Assembly: GCF_900155365.1 (NCBI RefSeq)
Contig: NZ_LT699739.1
Location: 585,713-649,712, forward strand
Length of the DNA: 64,000 bases
Reading direction: 5' to 3'
Origin: Collinsella bouchesdurhonensis
GTDB lineage: Bacteria; Actinomycetota; Coriobacteriia; Coriobacteriales; Coriobacteriaceae
The position numbers and the translations under genes are program-made. A model generated the notes under the pieces. That model saw only the letters and a list, made by a program, of their open reading frames with translations, was not told the origin of the DNA and did not search any database. Shown here piece by piece: positions 1-7,931 of the stretch (its first letter is position 1; the number at the start of each line of letters is the position of its first letter).

Positions 1-1713
1 GTCGATGTTGCTCTCGGCCTTCCATTCGTTGCACTTGTCGTTCATGTGCTGCATGACCTGCATCGCAAAGGGCGTACCCTCCGACTCTGTATGGCTGTGG
101 CCGGTCATGTACTTGACGCATTCGTACAGGCCCGCATAGCCAAGCGAGATGGTCGAATACCCGCCATACAGCAGCTTGTCGATGGTCTCGCCCTTCTTCA
201 GACGCGCAAGGGCACCGTACTGCCACAAAATCGGAGCGGCGTCGGACAGCGTGCCCTTCAGGCGATCGTGACGGCACATAAGCGCCTTGTGGCACAGCTC
301 CAAGCGCTCGTCAAAGATCTCCCAGAACTTGTCCATGTCCTGATGCGACGAGAGCGCCACGTCGGGGAGATTGATGGTGACAACGCCTTGGTTAAAGCGG
401 CCGTAGTACTTGGGCTTACCCGGCTCCCAGTTGCCGGCATTCGCCACGTTGTCATAGCCGTTGCCAGAGCGATCGGGAGTCAAGAAGCTGCGGCAGCCCA
501 TGCAGGTGTAGCAGTCGCCGTTGCCCTCGGCCTCGCCCAAAGATAGCTTGTACTCGCGCATCTTCTTCTCAGAGATGTAATCGGGCACCATACGCTTGGC
601 GGTACACTTGGCCGCAAGCTGCGTGAGGTAGAAGAACGGAGAATCCTCGGCTACGTTGTCGTCCTCGAGCACGTAGATGAGCTTGGGGAACGCCGGGGTG
701 ATCCATACGCCCGCCTCGTTCTTCACGCCCTCATAACGTTGGCGCAAGGTCTCCTCGACAATCATGGCGAGGTCATGCTTCTCGGACTCGGAACGAGCCT
801 CGTTGAGATACATGAACACGGTGACAAACGGGGCCTGACCGTTGGTGGTCATAAGAGTTACAACCTGGTACTGGATGGTCTGAACGCCACGACGAATCTC
901 GTCGCGCAGACGCTCCTCCACAACCTCATGCACCTTCTCCTCGGGAGCGCTCACGCCAAGCTCTTCGAGCTCGCGAGCCACCTCACGACGGATCTTTTGG
1001 CGGCTCACCTCGACGAAAGGCGCCAGATGCGTCAGCGAGATGGACTGTCCGCCATACTGAGACGACGCAACCTGAGCGATGATCTGCGTGGCGATGTTGC
1101 ATGCCGTCGAGAAACTATGCGGCTTCTCGATAAGCGTACCCGAGATAACCGTGCCGTTCTGCAGCATGTCCTCAAGGTTCACCAGGTCGCAGTTGTGCAT
1201 ATGCTGAGCAAAGTAATCCGAGTCGTGGAAGTGGATGATGCCCTCGTTATGAGCGGCCACGACATCGGCAGGCAGCAAGACGCGCTGGGCCAGATCCTTG
1301 GAAACCTCGCCAGCCATGTAGTCGCGCTGAACAGAATTGACGGTGGGGTTCTTGTTGGAGTTCTCCTGCTTGACCTCTTCGTTGTTGCACTCGATGAGCG
1401 AGAGAATCTTGTCGTCGGTAGTGTTCTTGGTACGCTTGAGACTCTGCACATAGCGGTAGATGATGTAGCGGCGAGCCACCTCGTAGCGGTCGAGACGCAT
1501 AATCTCATCCTCGACCATATCCTGAATCTCTTCGACAGAAACGGTGTGGCCGGCGTTCTCGCAGGCATCGGCAACGTTTTGCGCGGCATAGACAACCTGG
1601 CGCTCGGTCAAGCGATCGGCCTCCTTGACCTCACGGTTCGCCGCTCGAATCGCGCTGCTGATCTTCTCGATGTCAAACGTAACTTCCACTCCGCTGCGCT
1701 TGATGATCTTCAT
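1..1713 (-). CDS. nrdD: Anaerobic (class III) ribonucleoside-triphosphate reductase, C-terminus beyond window
   Basis: Reduces ribonucleoside triphosphates to deoxyribonucleotides under anoxia in the cytoplasm, using a glycyl radical made by NrdG. The frame is open from ATG at 1713 to base 1 (571 codons). Residues 1-95 form an ATP-cone (starts MKIIKRSG; later EIQDMVEDEIMR), the allosteric nucleotide site. The following core carries typical NrdD segments such as HFHDSDYF, MHNCDL and SSQYGGQS. Usual family length is about 700-780 residues, so the C-terminal zinc site and glycyl-radical loop should lie just outside the window. nrdG is not in view and may follow nrdD. Regulation by NrdR is supported by two boxes over the promoter. 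Family assignment is firm; only completeness is unknown. Confidence 0.96.
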   Translation of the reverse strand, partial: MKIIKRSGVEVTFDIEKISSAIRAANREVKEADRLTERQVVYAAQNVADACENAGHTVSVEEIQDMVEDEIMRLDRYEVARRYIIYRYVQSLKRTKNTTDDKILSLIECNNEEVKQENSNKNPTVNSVQRDYMAGEVSKDLAQRVLLPADVVAAHNEGIIHFHDSDYFAQHMHNCDLVNLEDMLQNGTVISGTLIEKPHSFSTACNIATQIIAQVASSQYGGQSISLTHLAPFVEVSRQKIRREVARELEELGVSAPEEKVHEVVEERLRDEIRRGVQTIQYQVVTLMTTNGQAPFVTVFMYLNEARSESEKHDLAMIVEETLRQRYEGVKNEAGVWITPAFPKLIYVLEDDNVAEDSPFFYLTQLAAKCTAKRMVPDYISEKKMREYKLSLGEAEGNGDCYTCMGCRSFLTPDRSGNGYDNVANAGNWEPGKPKYYGRFNQGVVTINLPDVALSSHQDMDKFWEIFDERLELCHKALMCRHDRLKGTLSDAAPILWQYGALARLKKGETIDKLLYGGYSTISLGYAGLYECVKYMTGHSHTESEGTPFAMQVMQHMNDKCNEWKAESNID

Positions 1714-1929
1714 GAAGCTCGTACCTCTCGTCCTCTTCTACAAGGCGCACGAACGTCGCGGGCCTCTCCCGCCTTCCTGCGTCTTCTCTATTCGTTGAAA
1801 GACTTTACGCTCGCGTGTGGACAGATCCCGGCTTTGCCCATAGGGCGGCAAAGGAAGTGTCGCAGCGTGCTTGGCAAGCGCGAAGTCATATCTTACGGTG
1901 CGTCGATACCTATCATACGACAAGTTACT

Positions 1930-1977
1930 CACCCTATATAATGTTTTCTTATTTATGGTCAACACTATATATTGTGT
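1930..1977 (-). promoter_or_regulatory. nrdD promoter with two tandem NrdR boxes
   Basis: Two 16-bp NrdR-type boxes lie at 1930-1945 (core CTATATAATG) and 1962-1977 (ACACTATATATTGTGT). Their 32-bp spacing is three helical turns, as expected for NrdR pairs. On the minus strand a TTGACC -35 (1957-1962) and a TATATA -10 (1935-1940) are separated by 16 bp. Box 1 therefore covers the -10 and box 2 touches the -35, which fits repression. The leader to the nrdD start is about 215 nt. Confidence 0.85.
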
Positions 1978-2183
1978 TTTAGCAGGTCAACAGCGTAAGA
2001 AAGATACCGTAAACATTTGCATTGCTTCCACGGGCCGATTTATTTCACGCTCCGCCAACACGTGACCTGCAGTTTGGCCCTCAAGCATATTGGACATATT
2101 CCTTTTGGAAATCTTTCAAAACCTCACGAGTCCCGCGATGAACGGCGTTAAAAAAGCACTTGACCTATATGTTGTGCGTTCAG

Positions 2184-2224
2184 CGAGAAAAGGGCGCGTC
2201 AAACCGCATTGATTCGACGCGCCC
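2184..2224 (-). terminator. Rho-independent terminator of the LPQTG surface-protein gene
   Basis: A 9-bp perfect stem (GGGCGCGTC / GACGCGCCC, arms 2192-2200 and 2216-2224) is followed on the minus strand by a short T-rich stretch. It sits 35 bp after the stop codon at 2260. Confidence 0.8.
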
Positions 2225-2259
2225 TCCAAAACGAAGGTTATGGATGCGAAAACCCGCGG

Positions 2260-5070
2260 CTACTTCACCGCATGACGGCGACGAGCAGCCTCGCCCGCAG
2301 CGATGGCAGCAGCGCCGGCGCCGGCAATGACGACGATGCCCTCAAGAGTCGCATCGCCCGTCTGCGGCAGCGTAGCGATTGCGGCGTGCGAGGTGACAGC
2401 AGCGCCGCTCGAAGCCTGCTGGGACGTAGCAGATGCGCCGCCCTTGCCCTCAGTCGGAGCCTCCGTCGAAGAGGTGCCGGATGCAGAGCCCGAGCCCGCG
2501 GCGGCACCAGAACCCGCAGCCTGCGAACACTTGTTGTAGCACTCGAGTGCAGCGTCGTAGTTTGCCTGCGCAGCATCGAGCTCATCTTTAGCTTGCTGTT
2601 CCGCGGACACAGCGCTGTCGTATGCAGCCTGTTTCGCCAACGTGTTCGCATGGGCGGCATCAAACGCCGCCTTGGCGGAGGCAAGCGGTTTCTCCTTCAT
2701 CTGCAAGCCGATCTTAGCCTTGATGGCGTTCACCTCGGCCTGGGCAACCTGTGCGCTCAGTTCGGCCAGCTCCTTGTTTGCGCGCTCGGCGTGCTGCTTC
2801 GCCGCATCCAGGTCGGTACGGGACTGGTCGACCTTCTGCTTTGCAGCCGCCTGCGCCGCACGAGCCTCCTCGAGCTTTTGCGCTGCCTGCTGGGCCGCCT
2901 GCTCGGCGTTCTCGGCAAGTTTAGAGGCGGACTCCGCCACCTTGCGAGCAGCCTCCATAACGGTATAGGCGGCAGCCTCGGCGTCCTTTGCAACCTGCAG
3001 CTGGACACCCGCTGCGTCCATGGCGAGCTTCGTTGCCTTCTCGGCAACCTCAGCACCCACCATGAGCACACGGGCGGCATCCAGGTTCTTGGCAGCCACC
3101 GCAAGCTGGGCATTCACGATATCGAGCTCTGCCTTCGCCTCTTCGTACTTTCGAGTAAGCCCGCCTGGAATCTTCACGCCAAGCACGGTCTTGCCGTCAA
3201 TTTGCTCATTGAGCTTCTTGAGCTCGGCAGCATGCTGCGTGTCATAGGAAGAAACGGCGGAGTTTGCAGCATCGACGGCAGTTTGAGCTTTCTGTTGGGC
3301 AGCCGTTTTCTGATCGAGAGCCTGCTGGGCCTCGTTCTTTTTCGTCTCAGCCTGCCCAGTCTGCTGCTTCGCTTGCTCGAGAGCCTCCTCGGCATCGTCG
3401 AGCTTGCGCTTGTACTCAGCCAAATGGTCGATAGCGTCCAGCCGAGTGTTCACATTATCGAGCTCAGTCTGATCGGCACTGAGCGCCGCCTTCGCCGCAT
3501 CGAGTTTATCGCTTGCAGCCTGTTTTGCCGCCTGTGCATCGGCCACTTCCTGTTTTGCCTGAGCCAAGGCCTCATCGAGCGGCGCCTTCGCGGCATTCGC
3601 GCTGTCGAGCGCGGCTTGGGCGGCGGCGACCTCCTCTGCCTTGGCATCCTGCTTCGCCTTCCAGCTGTTCAGGTCGGCTTCGGCAGAGTCAAGCGCCTTC
3701 TTGGCTTCGTTTTTCACCGATGGAAGGACCCATTTGCTGTCCTTGATGGCGTCGTAGCTGGACTTCGCGAAGTTATATCTAGCCTGAGAAGCGCTCACCT
3801 CGGAGTCAATATCCGACTTCTCCTCCTGCCTAGCGGAAAGAGCAGCCTGGGCATCCTCCACCGCTTGCGTCGGGGCGACCAGCTTGTCCTCAGCGGTTTT
3901 TTGAGCCGTCTGCGCCGTATCGAGCGCCGCATCAGCACTATCGAGCGCAGCTTGATCGTTTTCAACCTGTTGCTTTTCGTCCGCGACTTTGCTCTCAAGC
4001 TCGGCCTTGCGCGTGCGCAGCGCCTGAACCTGCGATGCATCGCCCTCTGCCTTTGAGGCTTCTTCATAGAGCGTACGGGCACCATCGGCTGTCTGCTGTT
4101 TTGCCTGTTGATTTGCCACCGCACCGTTATACGAACTCGTTGCGGCGTCGAGCGCGGCCTGCGCCGAGGCAACATCAGCCTTTGCCGCGTCGAGCGCCGT
4201 ATTTGCCTCGTCGACCTTCTTCTCAAGGTCGGCGTGTCCCTGGTTAATCTCGTCGCGGCGCGCGTTGGCGTCGTCCAAAGCTTTCTTGGCCTTGTCGTAT
4301 TTGGCCTGTGCGTCCTTCTGACGATCGACCATGCCGTTGTACCAATTCTCGGCGTTTTCGAGGTTCTTCTTAGCGGTCTCGAGCGCACTTACCGCGGCAT
4401 CGTGCTTCGTGCGTGCATCATCAAACTTGCCCTGCGCCTTTTTGCTCTGAGCGTTCGCCGTCTCCCAAAGTTTCTGGGCTGCATCGTAATTCTTCTGAGC
4501 CAGCTTGGCCGCCGCTTTAAGGCTGTCGACGGAATCATTTGAAAGGCCGGCGAGGGCCTGAAGGCGCTGCACCTCAAGCGTTGCCTTGGCGTGCTCGGCT
4601 TTAGCGGCTTCGAGCGCGGCGGTCTTCTTCACGACCGCGCGGTCGGCCTCCTTGACCTCATCGCTCTTCTCGGTCCACTCCCCCTCGACATCCTTGAGAT
4701 GCTGCTGAGCGGCCTCGTTGGCAGCCGCAGCCTCGTCATAGGCAGCTTGGGCAGCCTCGAGATTCTTTGCAGCCTCCTTCTCTGCCGCCTGGGCGGACTC
4801 AAGATCGGTTGCGGCATTGCCGGTCGCATCGCGCTTGGCCTGATAATTCGCTTTCGCTTCATCGAGCTTGGCCTTGGCATCATCGAGATTCTTCCTGCAG
4901 GCAGAAAGCGACATGGTGCCACCCTGGCACTCCTCATAGCAGCCGGCGAGCACCAAGTCGTTATTGGTCTGCGCCATTGCGGCGGTGGAAAGCATGGGGG
5001 AAAGTGCAAATCCGGCCGTTATCACCGCGGCAACCGTCGGCTTGAAGTAATTCTTCTTGGAAGAGGCCAT
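2260..5070 (-). CDS. LPXTG-anchored alanine-rich coiled-coil surface protein
   Basis: Predicted 936-residue cell-wall protein of unknown ligand. Residues 1-40 are a signal peptide (basic MASSKKNYFK, hydrophobic core, AMA-Q cleavage region). About residues 60-850 are almost entirely Ala/Lys/Glu/Gln/Asp heptad-like sequence, predicting a very long parallel coiled coil or rod. A Gly/Ser/Thr-rich linker follows, then the sorting signal LPQTG, a hydrophobic stretch and the basic tail RRRHAVK, which together predict sortase anchoring. ATG at 5070 is preferred because AAAGGTG lies just upstream; an earlier GTG at 5094 would include that ribosome site in the coding region. The gene has its own promoter and terminator. 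No sortase gene is in the window. Adhesin, stalk or decoy functions are all possible and the sequence does not decide. Confidence 0.88.
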   Translation of the reverse strand: MASSKKNYFKPTVAAVITAGFALSPMLSTAAMAQTNNDLVLAGCYEECQGGTMSLSACRKNLDDAKAKLDEAKANYQAKRDATGNAATDLESAQAAEKEAAKNLEAAQAAYDEAAAANEAAQQHLKDVEGEWTEKSDEVKEADRAVVKKTAALEAAKAEHAKATLEVQRLQALAGLSNDSVDSLKAAAKLAQKNYDAAQKLWETANAQSKKAQGKFDDARTKHDAAVSALETAKKNLENAENWYNGMVDRQKDAQAKYDKAKKALDDANARRDEINQGHADLEKKVDEANTALDAAKADVASAQAALDAATSSYNGAVANQQAKQQTADGARTLYEEASKAEGDASQVQALRTRKAELESKVADEKQQVENDQAALDSADAALDTAQTAQKTAEDKLVAPTQAVEDAQAALSARQEEKSDIDSEVSASQARYNFAKSSYDAIKDSKWVLPSVKNEAKKALDSAEADLNSWKAKQDAKAEEVAAAQAALDSANAAKAPLDEALAQAKQEVADAQAAKQAASDKLDAAKAALSADQTELDNVNTRLDAIDHLAEYKRKLDDAEEALEQAKQQTGQAETKKNEAQQALDQKTAAQQKAQTAVDAANSAVSSYDTQHAAELKKLNEQIDGKTVLGVKIPGGLTRKYEEAKAELDIVNAQLAVAAKNLDAARVLMVGAEVAEKATKLAMDAAGVQLQVAKDAEAAAYTVMEAARKVAESASKLAENAEQAAQQAAQKLEEARAAQAAAKQKVDQSRTDLDAAKQHAERANKELAELSAQVAQAEVNAIKAKIGLQMKEKPLASAKAAFDAAHANTLAKQAAYDSAVSAEQQAKDELDAAQANYDAALECYNKCSQAAGSGAAAGSGSASGTSSTEAPTEGKGGASATSQQASSGAAVTSHAAIATLPQTGDATLEGIVVIAGAGAAAIAAGEAARRRHAVK

Positions 5071-5137
5071 GATGCACCTTTTTCTCCGCTGCACTGCCGC
5101 CGCTGAAGCGACACGTGTCCATTAAATTCATTGCGAA

Positions 5138-5166
5138 AGAATACCTCTCAAGCTTTTCTTCAACAA
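5138..5166 (-). promoter_or_regulatory. Promoter of the LPQTG surface-protein gene
   Basis: Minus-strand TTGTTG (5161-5166) and TATTCT (5138-5143) are separated by 17 bp, about 68 bases ahead of the start codon. The sequence between promoter and start contains a small CACGTG-centred palindrome near 5111-5118. Confidence 0.6.
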
Positions 5167-5291
5167 TGGATAAGTAGACCACATATGTAGAGAAACGTAC
5201 AATTGATGCATAATCGACAAATAATGTTTTATCGAAAGCAGAGTGTCGAGGAATCTTCCGAGAACATGCCTGCCCTCAGCAAAGGTTCGAA

Positions 5292-5366
5292 TCCCAAATG
5301 GAGCAGAAAGTCCCATTTGGACCGTCTTGGGCCCGTGCCAAATGGGATTTCTTGCTTCATTTGGAA
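5292..5366. repeat. Cluster of CCAAATGG/CCATTTGG inverted repeats
   Basis: TCCCAAATGG (5292-5301), TCCCATTTGG (5311-5320), CCAAATGGGA (5338-5347) and the weaker TTCATTTGGA (5357-5366) form nested inverted repeats. The arms at 5311-5320 and 5338-5347 pair perfectly. The next stretch, about 5380-5525, is extremely GC-rich and I see no gene in it. Confidence 0.6.
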
Positions 5367-5528
5367 AGGCGCCCGGACCCGGGAGCCGCAGCGGGGCACC
5401 GGCCGCCGGCGCCGGCGGATTCCGCAGTCGAAGAGGCCGGAGGGGCACACCGACGGAGTCTCCGCCGTCCGGGGTCCGCGCCCCCGCACCGCGCCGCCGG
5501 CACCGCCCGAATCTGGGTGCCGCGAACG

Positions 5529-5558
5529 AAAAGGGGCCCTCCTTTCGGAGGGCCCCTT
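5529..5558 (-). terminator. Terminator after tRNA-Cys
   Basis: AAGGGGCCCTCC pairs with GGAGGGCCCCTT around a four-base loop, and is followed on the minus strand by TTTTCGTT. It lies directly downstream of tRNA-Cys. Confidence 0.9.
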
Positions 5559-5566
5559 GGGCGATC

Positions 5567-5640
5567 TGGAGGCGAAGCCCGGATTCGAACCGGGGGTAAA
5601 GGCTTTGCAGGCCTCTGCCTTACCACTTGGCCACTTCGCC
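5567..5640 (-). tRNA. tRNA-Cys (GCA)
   Basis: On the minus strand the 7-bp acceptor GGCGAAG/CTTCGCC, a T-arm containing GGTTCGAATCC and the anticodon loop CTGCAAA read GCA. The 3' CCA is encoded (5567-5569). It is downstream of tRNA-Gly in the same orientation. Confidence 0.95.
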
Positions 5641-5649
5641 GTCGATATG

Positions 5650-5675
5650 AAAAGGGCCGATTCGAAAACCGGCCC
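5650..5675 (-). terminator. Hairpin between tRNA-Gly and tRNA-Cys
   Basis: GGGCCG and CGGCCC arms (5654-5659 and 5670-5675) with a TTTTCAT tail on the minus strand. It looks like a partial terminator or processing hairpin between the two tRNAs, since no clear separate promoter for tRNA-Cys is visible. Confidence 0.55.
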
Positions 5676-5686
5676 GATGCATGCGA

Positions 5687-5762
5687 TGGAGCGGACAACG
5701 GGGCTCGAACCCGCGACCCCAACCTTGGCAAGGTTGTGCTCTACCAACTGAGCCATGTCCGC
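5687..5762 (-). tRNA. tRNA-Gly (GCC)
   Basis: Acceptor GCGGACA/TGTCCGC, a T-arm with GGTTCGAGCCC and an anticodon loop reading GCC on the minus strand. The 3' CCA is encoded. Confidence 0.96.
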
Positions 5763-5774
5763 TTGCGGGTTATT

Positions 5775-5824
5775 AATATACGCGATGCCGCGGGCGGGCG
5801 CAAGAAGTTTTTCAAAAAAGTTTT
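5775..5824 (-). promoter_or_regulatory. tRNA-Gly promoter with AT-rich upstream element
   Basis: Minus strand: TTGCGC (5798-5803), 17-bp spacer, TATATT (5775-5780). The 21 nt immediately upstream (5804-5824) read AAAACTTTTTT-G-AAAAACTTC, an UP-like element that recurs before tRNA-Leu and tRNA-Val. Confidence 0.8.
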
Positions 5825-5892
5825 GCGCATGCAGAAATTTGATAGCGGTAAAATGTCCGCGGGAAAACAAACTCGATGCTCAGGACACGTCT

Positions 5893-6816
5893 TTGCTTCA
5901 AATCTTCACCCTCATACTCGCCGTCTATCTCATTGCACGTGGCATCATCTGGCTCGTGCAACGCTACCACGACGCACGCGGATGCGGATCTTCGTTCAAA
6001 AATCTCCTGCGCGAAGGAAAACTCGATGCGAGCGTCTATGCCGACGCCGTCTGGTCGGAAGTCGAGCGATTTGGAAAGCGCCGCCTGCGTTCAAAGATCG
6101 CCAAGCGTCAGCGCAAGCTGATTCGTAACGTCAAAAACGAACTTCGCGCCTCTTACCTCAGCGCCTGCACCCCCTCTTTGTATCAATACATCATCATCTT
6201 CCTGATCTCCTCCGTCTTAGGGCTGCTGCTCGAGACCGTTTATACCCTCGTTGTCTTTGGCGTGCTCGAAAGCCGCGTGGGACTAATATGGGGCCCGTTC
6301 TCCCCTCTTTATGGATGCGGTGCCGTGCTGCTGACGGCGCTGCTTTGGGAAGCGCGAGATTGGCCCGCTTGGAAGATCTTCTGCATCTCTGCAGCCATCG
6401 GCGGCGTCCTCGAGCAATTTACTGGCTGGTCCATGGAACATCTGGCCCATGCGCAGTCATGGACATACTTGGGGCTCCCCGATCACATCTCCCAATGGGT
6501 TGCTTGGCGCTTCCTTGCCATGTGGGGCCTTGTGGGCCTGGTGTGGTGCCGCGCGATCTTGCCCGAGCTCCTCTACCGCATCGGTGAACCAACAACGGCG
6601 CGCCAGGCAGCCGTTGTCACTTTCCTCGCTGCCTTTATCGCTCTTGACGCCGGCATGACCGTCGCGTGTTTCCTGAGAGCCGGAGCGCGCGCAGACGGCA
6701 TTCCGCCCGCAAATCCCATCGATGTCTACCTGGATACGCGCTATGGCGACAGCTTCATGAAAGACAAATTCGAGAACATGCGCATTGGACAAGATCTTCC
6801 CCCTGCGTCCCGATAA
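5893..6816 (+). CDS. Putative ABC-transporter permease-like membrane protein (CmpB/PF06541-like)
   Basis: A 307-residue integral membrane protein. An N-terminal membrane helix (about residues 3-20) is followed by a basic cytoplasmic segment (KRRLRSKIAKRQRK), then several hydrophobic helices. The motif LLLETVYTLVVFG...GLIWGPFSPLYGCGAV is typical of the family called putative ABC transporter permease, whose substrate is unknown. No ATG lies in frame; I chose TTG at 5893 because AGGAC sits 6 bp upstream. A TAAAAT -10-like hexamer lies at 5849-5854. The longer open frame back to 5755 would run into tRNA-Gly and is unlikely. Neighbours are tRNA genes only, so context gives no function. Confidence 0.75.
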   Translation: MLQIFTLILAVYLIARGIIWLVQRYHDARGCGSSFKNLLREGKLDASVYADAVWSEVERFGKRRLRSKIAKRQRKLIRNVKNELRASYLSACTPSLYQYIIIFLISSVLGLLLETVYTLVVFGVLESRVGLIWGPFSPLYGCGAVLLTALLWEARDWPAWKIFCISAAIGGVLEQFTGWSMEHLAHAQSWTYLGLPDHISQWVAWRFLAMWGLVGLVWCRAILPELLYRIGEPTTARQAAVVTFLAAFIALDAGMTVACFLRAGARADGIPPANPIDVYLDTRYGDSFMKDKFENMRIGQDLPPASR

Positions 6817-6866
6817 ATCAAAAGCGCAGGTAGATACGGTATAGATGAACTTTATTCCAACATTAC

Positions 6867-6917
6867 AAAACTTTTTTCAAAATAACGCTTGCATCAAGCC
6901 AAAGCCTTTTGTATATT
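6867..6917 (+). promoter_or_regulatory. tRNA-Val promoter with AT-rich upstream element
   Basis: TTGCAT (6889-6894), 17-bp spacer, TATATT (6912-6917), preceded at 6867-6888 by AAAACTTTTTT-C-AAAATAACGC, the same upstream element seen at the other two tRNA promoters. Confidence 0.85.
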
Positions 6918-6949
6918 ATTCCTCGCGCTGAACAGCGCACCCTGAATTC

Positions 6950-7024
6950 GGGCGTTTAGCTCAGGGGGAGAGCGCTTCCCTGACACGGAAGAGGTCACAA
7001 GTTCAAATCTTGTAACGCCCACCA
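6950..7024 (+). tRNA. tRNA-Val (GAC)
   Basis: Acceptor GGGCGTT/AACGCCC, a T-arm with AGTTCAAATCT and anticodon loop CTGACAC. CCA is encoded at 7022-7024. Confidence 0.95.
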
Positions 7025-7033
7025 AGAATGACA

Positions 7034-7066
7034 AGACCGGAGACATTGTCTCCGGTCTTTTTCTTT
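7034..7066 (+). terminator. Terminator after tRNA-Val
   Basis: AGACCGGAGAC and GTCTCCGGTCT pair around a short loop, followed by TTTTTCTTT. Confidence 0.9.
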
Positions 7067-7119
7067 GCGAATCGGCATTGAGATAAAGCACTCGCCCACA
7101 TTCTTTATCCCCTCGAGCT

Positions 7120-7860
7120 CTACAGCCCATGCTCGCGGAACAGTTTGACCAGGCGCACCTGCGTGCCGGGACAATCGCACCTACGACTTACCTCGACGTT
7201 ATCCACCAGCAAGCGCATGAGTCTGATGCCGCGTCCGCGCAGCTCGGAAACCTCCGGGACATCGTCGTCGGAAATCTCATAGCCGCAGCCGCAGTCGCGC
7301 AGAATCGTCACCACACGGTCATCGTAGGCGGCAACCGTCATCGTGCAGCCATGTGCACCGTCCGCATGATCATATGCATTGGAGAGGGCCTCTCCTACCG
7401 CCAAGGCATAATCAAATCGGTCGCCTTCAGACATGGGAAGCGTCGAGAGCATCTCGACGATTCGGTGACGATAATAAGACAGGTTTTCGATGCCTTCGAC
7501 AATGGGCAGGCTCTTACTCCACCAAGGACTCGCATCGGGTGCAAGGACCGGCACCGCGGGACGCTCGGAAGGGGTAGCGTGAAGCGCCTCGGTCAGACGC
7601 CCAATCTGCAAGAAGCGCATGACATTCGACGATACGTTGACCATCGAGAGCATGCCTGCGCAACGGCTAAGCGCCCGCGCGCTCGAAACCAGACAGGCGA
7701 TGCCCGTGGAATCGACAAACGAGACATTCTCGCAATTGATGATGACGCGCGGAGAACCCAGTGCGATGAGCGTATCGATGCGGCTGCGCAGCCCCGGCGC
7801 GGTGGAGATATCGATATCCCCCGCGGGCGCCAACACCGTTATGTCATTCCAACCATTCAT
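7120..7860 (-). CDS. STAS - HATPase fusion (anti-anti-sigma plus anti-sigma kinase-like)
   Basis: A 246-residue cytoplasmic protein joining two domains normally found as separate partner-switching proteins. Residues 1-95 are a STAS domain with the phosphorylation motif DSTG (Ser51), as in SpoIIAA/RsbV. Residues 125-246 are a GHKL ATPase like RsbW/SpoIIAB: N-box E157...N161 (EALSNAYDHA) and G-box RGRGIRLM (208-215). It lies 71 bp after a PP2C-type phosphatase gene on the same strand, which is the expected enzyme for dephosphorylating the STAS serine. No sigma factor is in the window, so the output is unknown: sigma factor, diguanylate cyclase or another target. Start ATG at 7860 gives MNGWND. 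The domain calls are firm and the pathway role is inferred. Confidence 0.88.
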   Translation of the reverse strand: MNGWNDITVLAPAGDIDISTAPGLRSRIDTLIALGSPRVIINCENVSFVDSTGIACLVSSARALSRCAGMLSMVNVSSNVMRFLQIGRLTEALHATPSERPAVPVLAPDASPWWSKSLPIVEGIENLSYYRHRIVEMLSTLPMSEGDRFDYALAVGEALSNAYDHADGAHGCTMTVAAYDDRVVTILRDCGCGYEISDDDVPEVSELRGRGIRLMRLLVDNVEVSRRCDCPGTQVRLVKLFREHGL

Positions 7861-7931
7861 ACGGTCATGGTTCCCCGGTTATCGACCCCCTAAACAATCA
7901 ATCTGAAAGAGAGCCGCCCAAAAGAAGCCAG

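Noticed and set aside
2209..4056. Plus-strand frame of about 600 codons opposite the coiled-coil surface protein
   Set aside because: Low-complexity antisense of Ala/Lys/Glu codons, with no signal, start site or family match.
5281..5300. Extra tRNA gene (GGTTCGAATCC-like T-arm)
   Set aside because: Only a T-loop-like string is present; no acceptor, D-arm or anticodon stem could be built on either strand.
5755..5892. Longer N-terminus for the CmpB-like membrane protein
   Set aside because: It would begin inside tRNA-Gly and run through its promoter; the TTG at 5893 has a ribosome site directly before a membrane helix.
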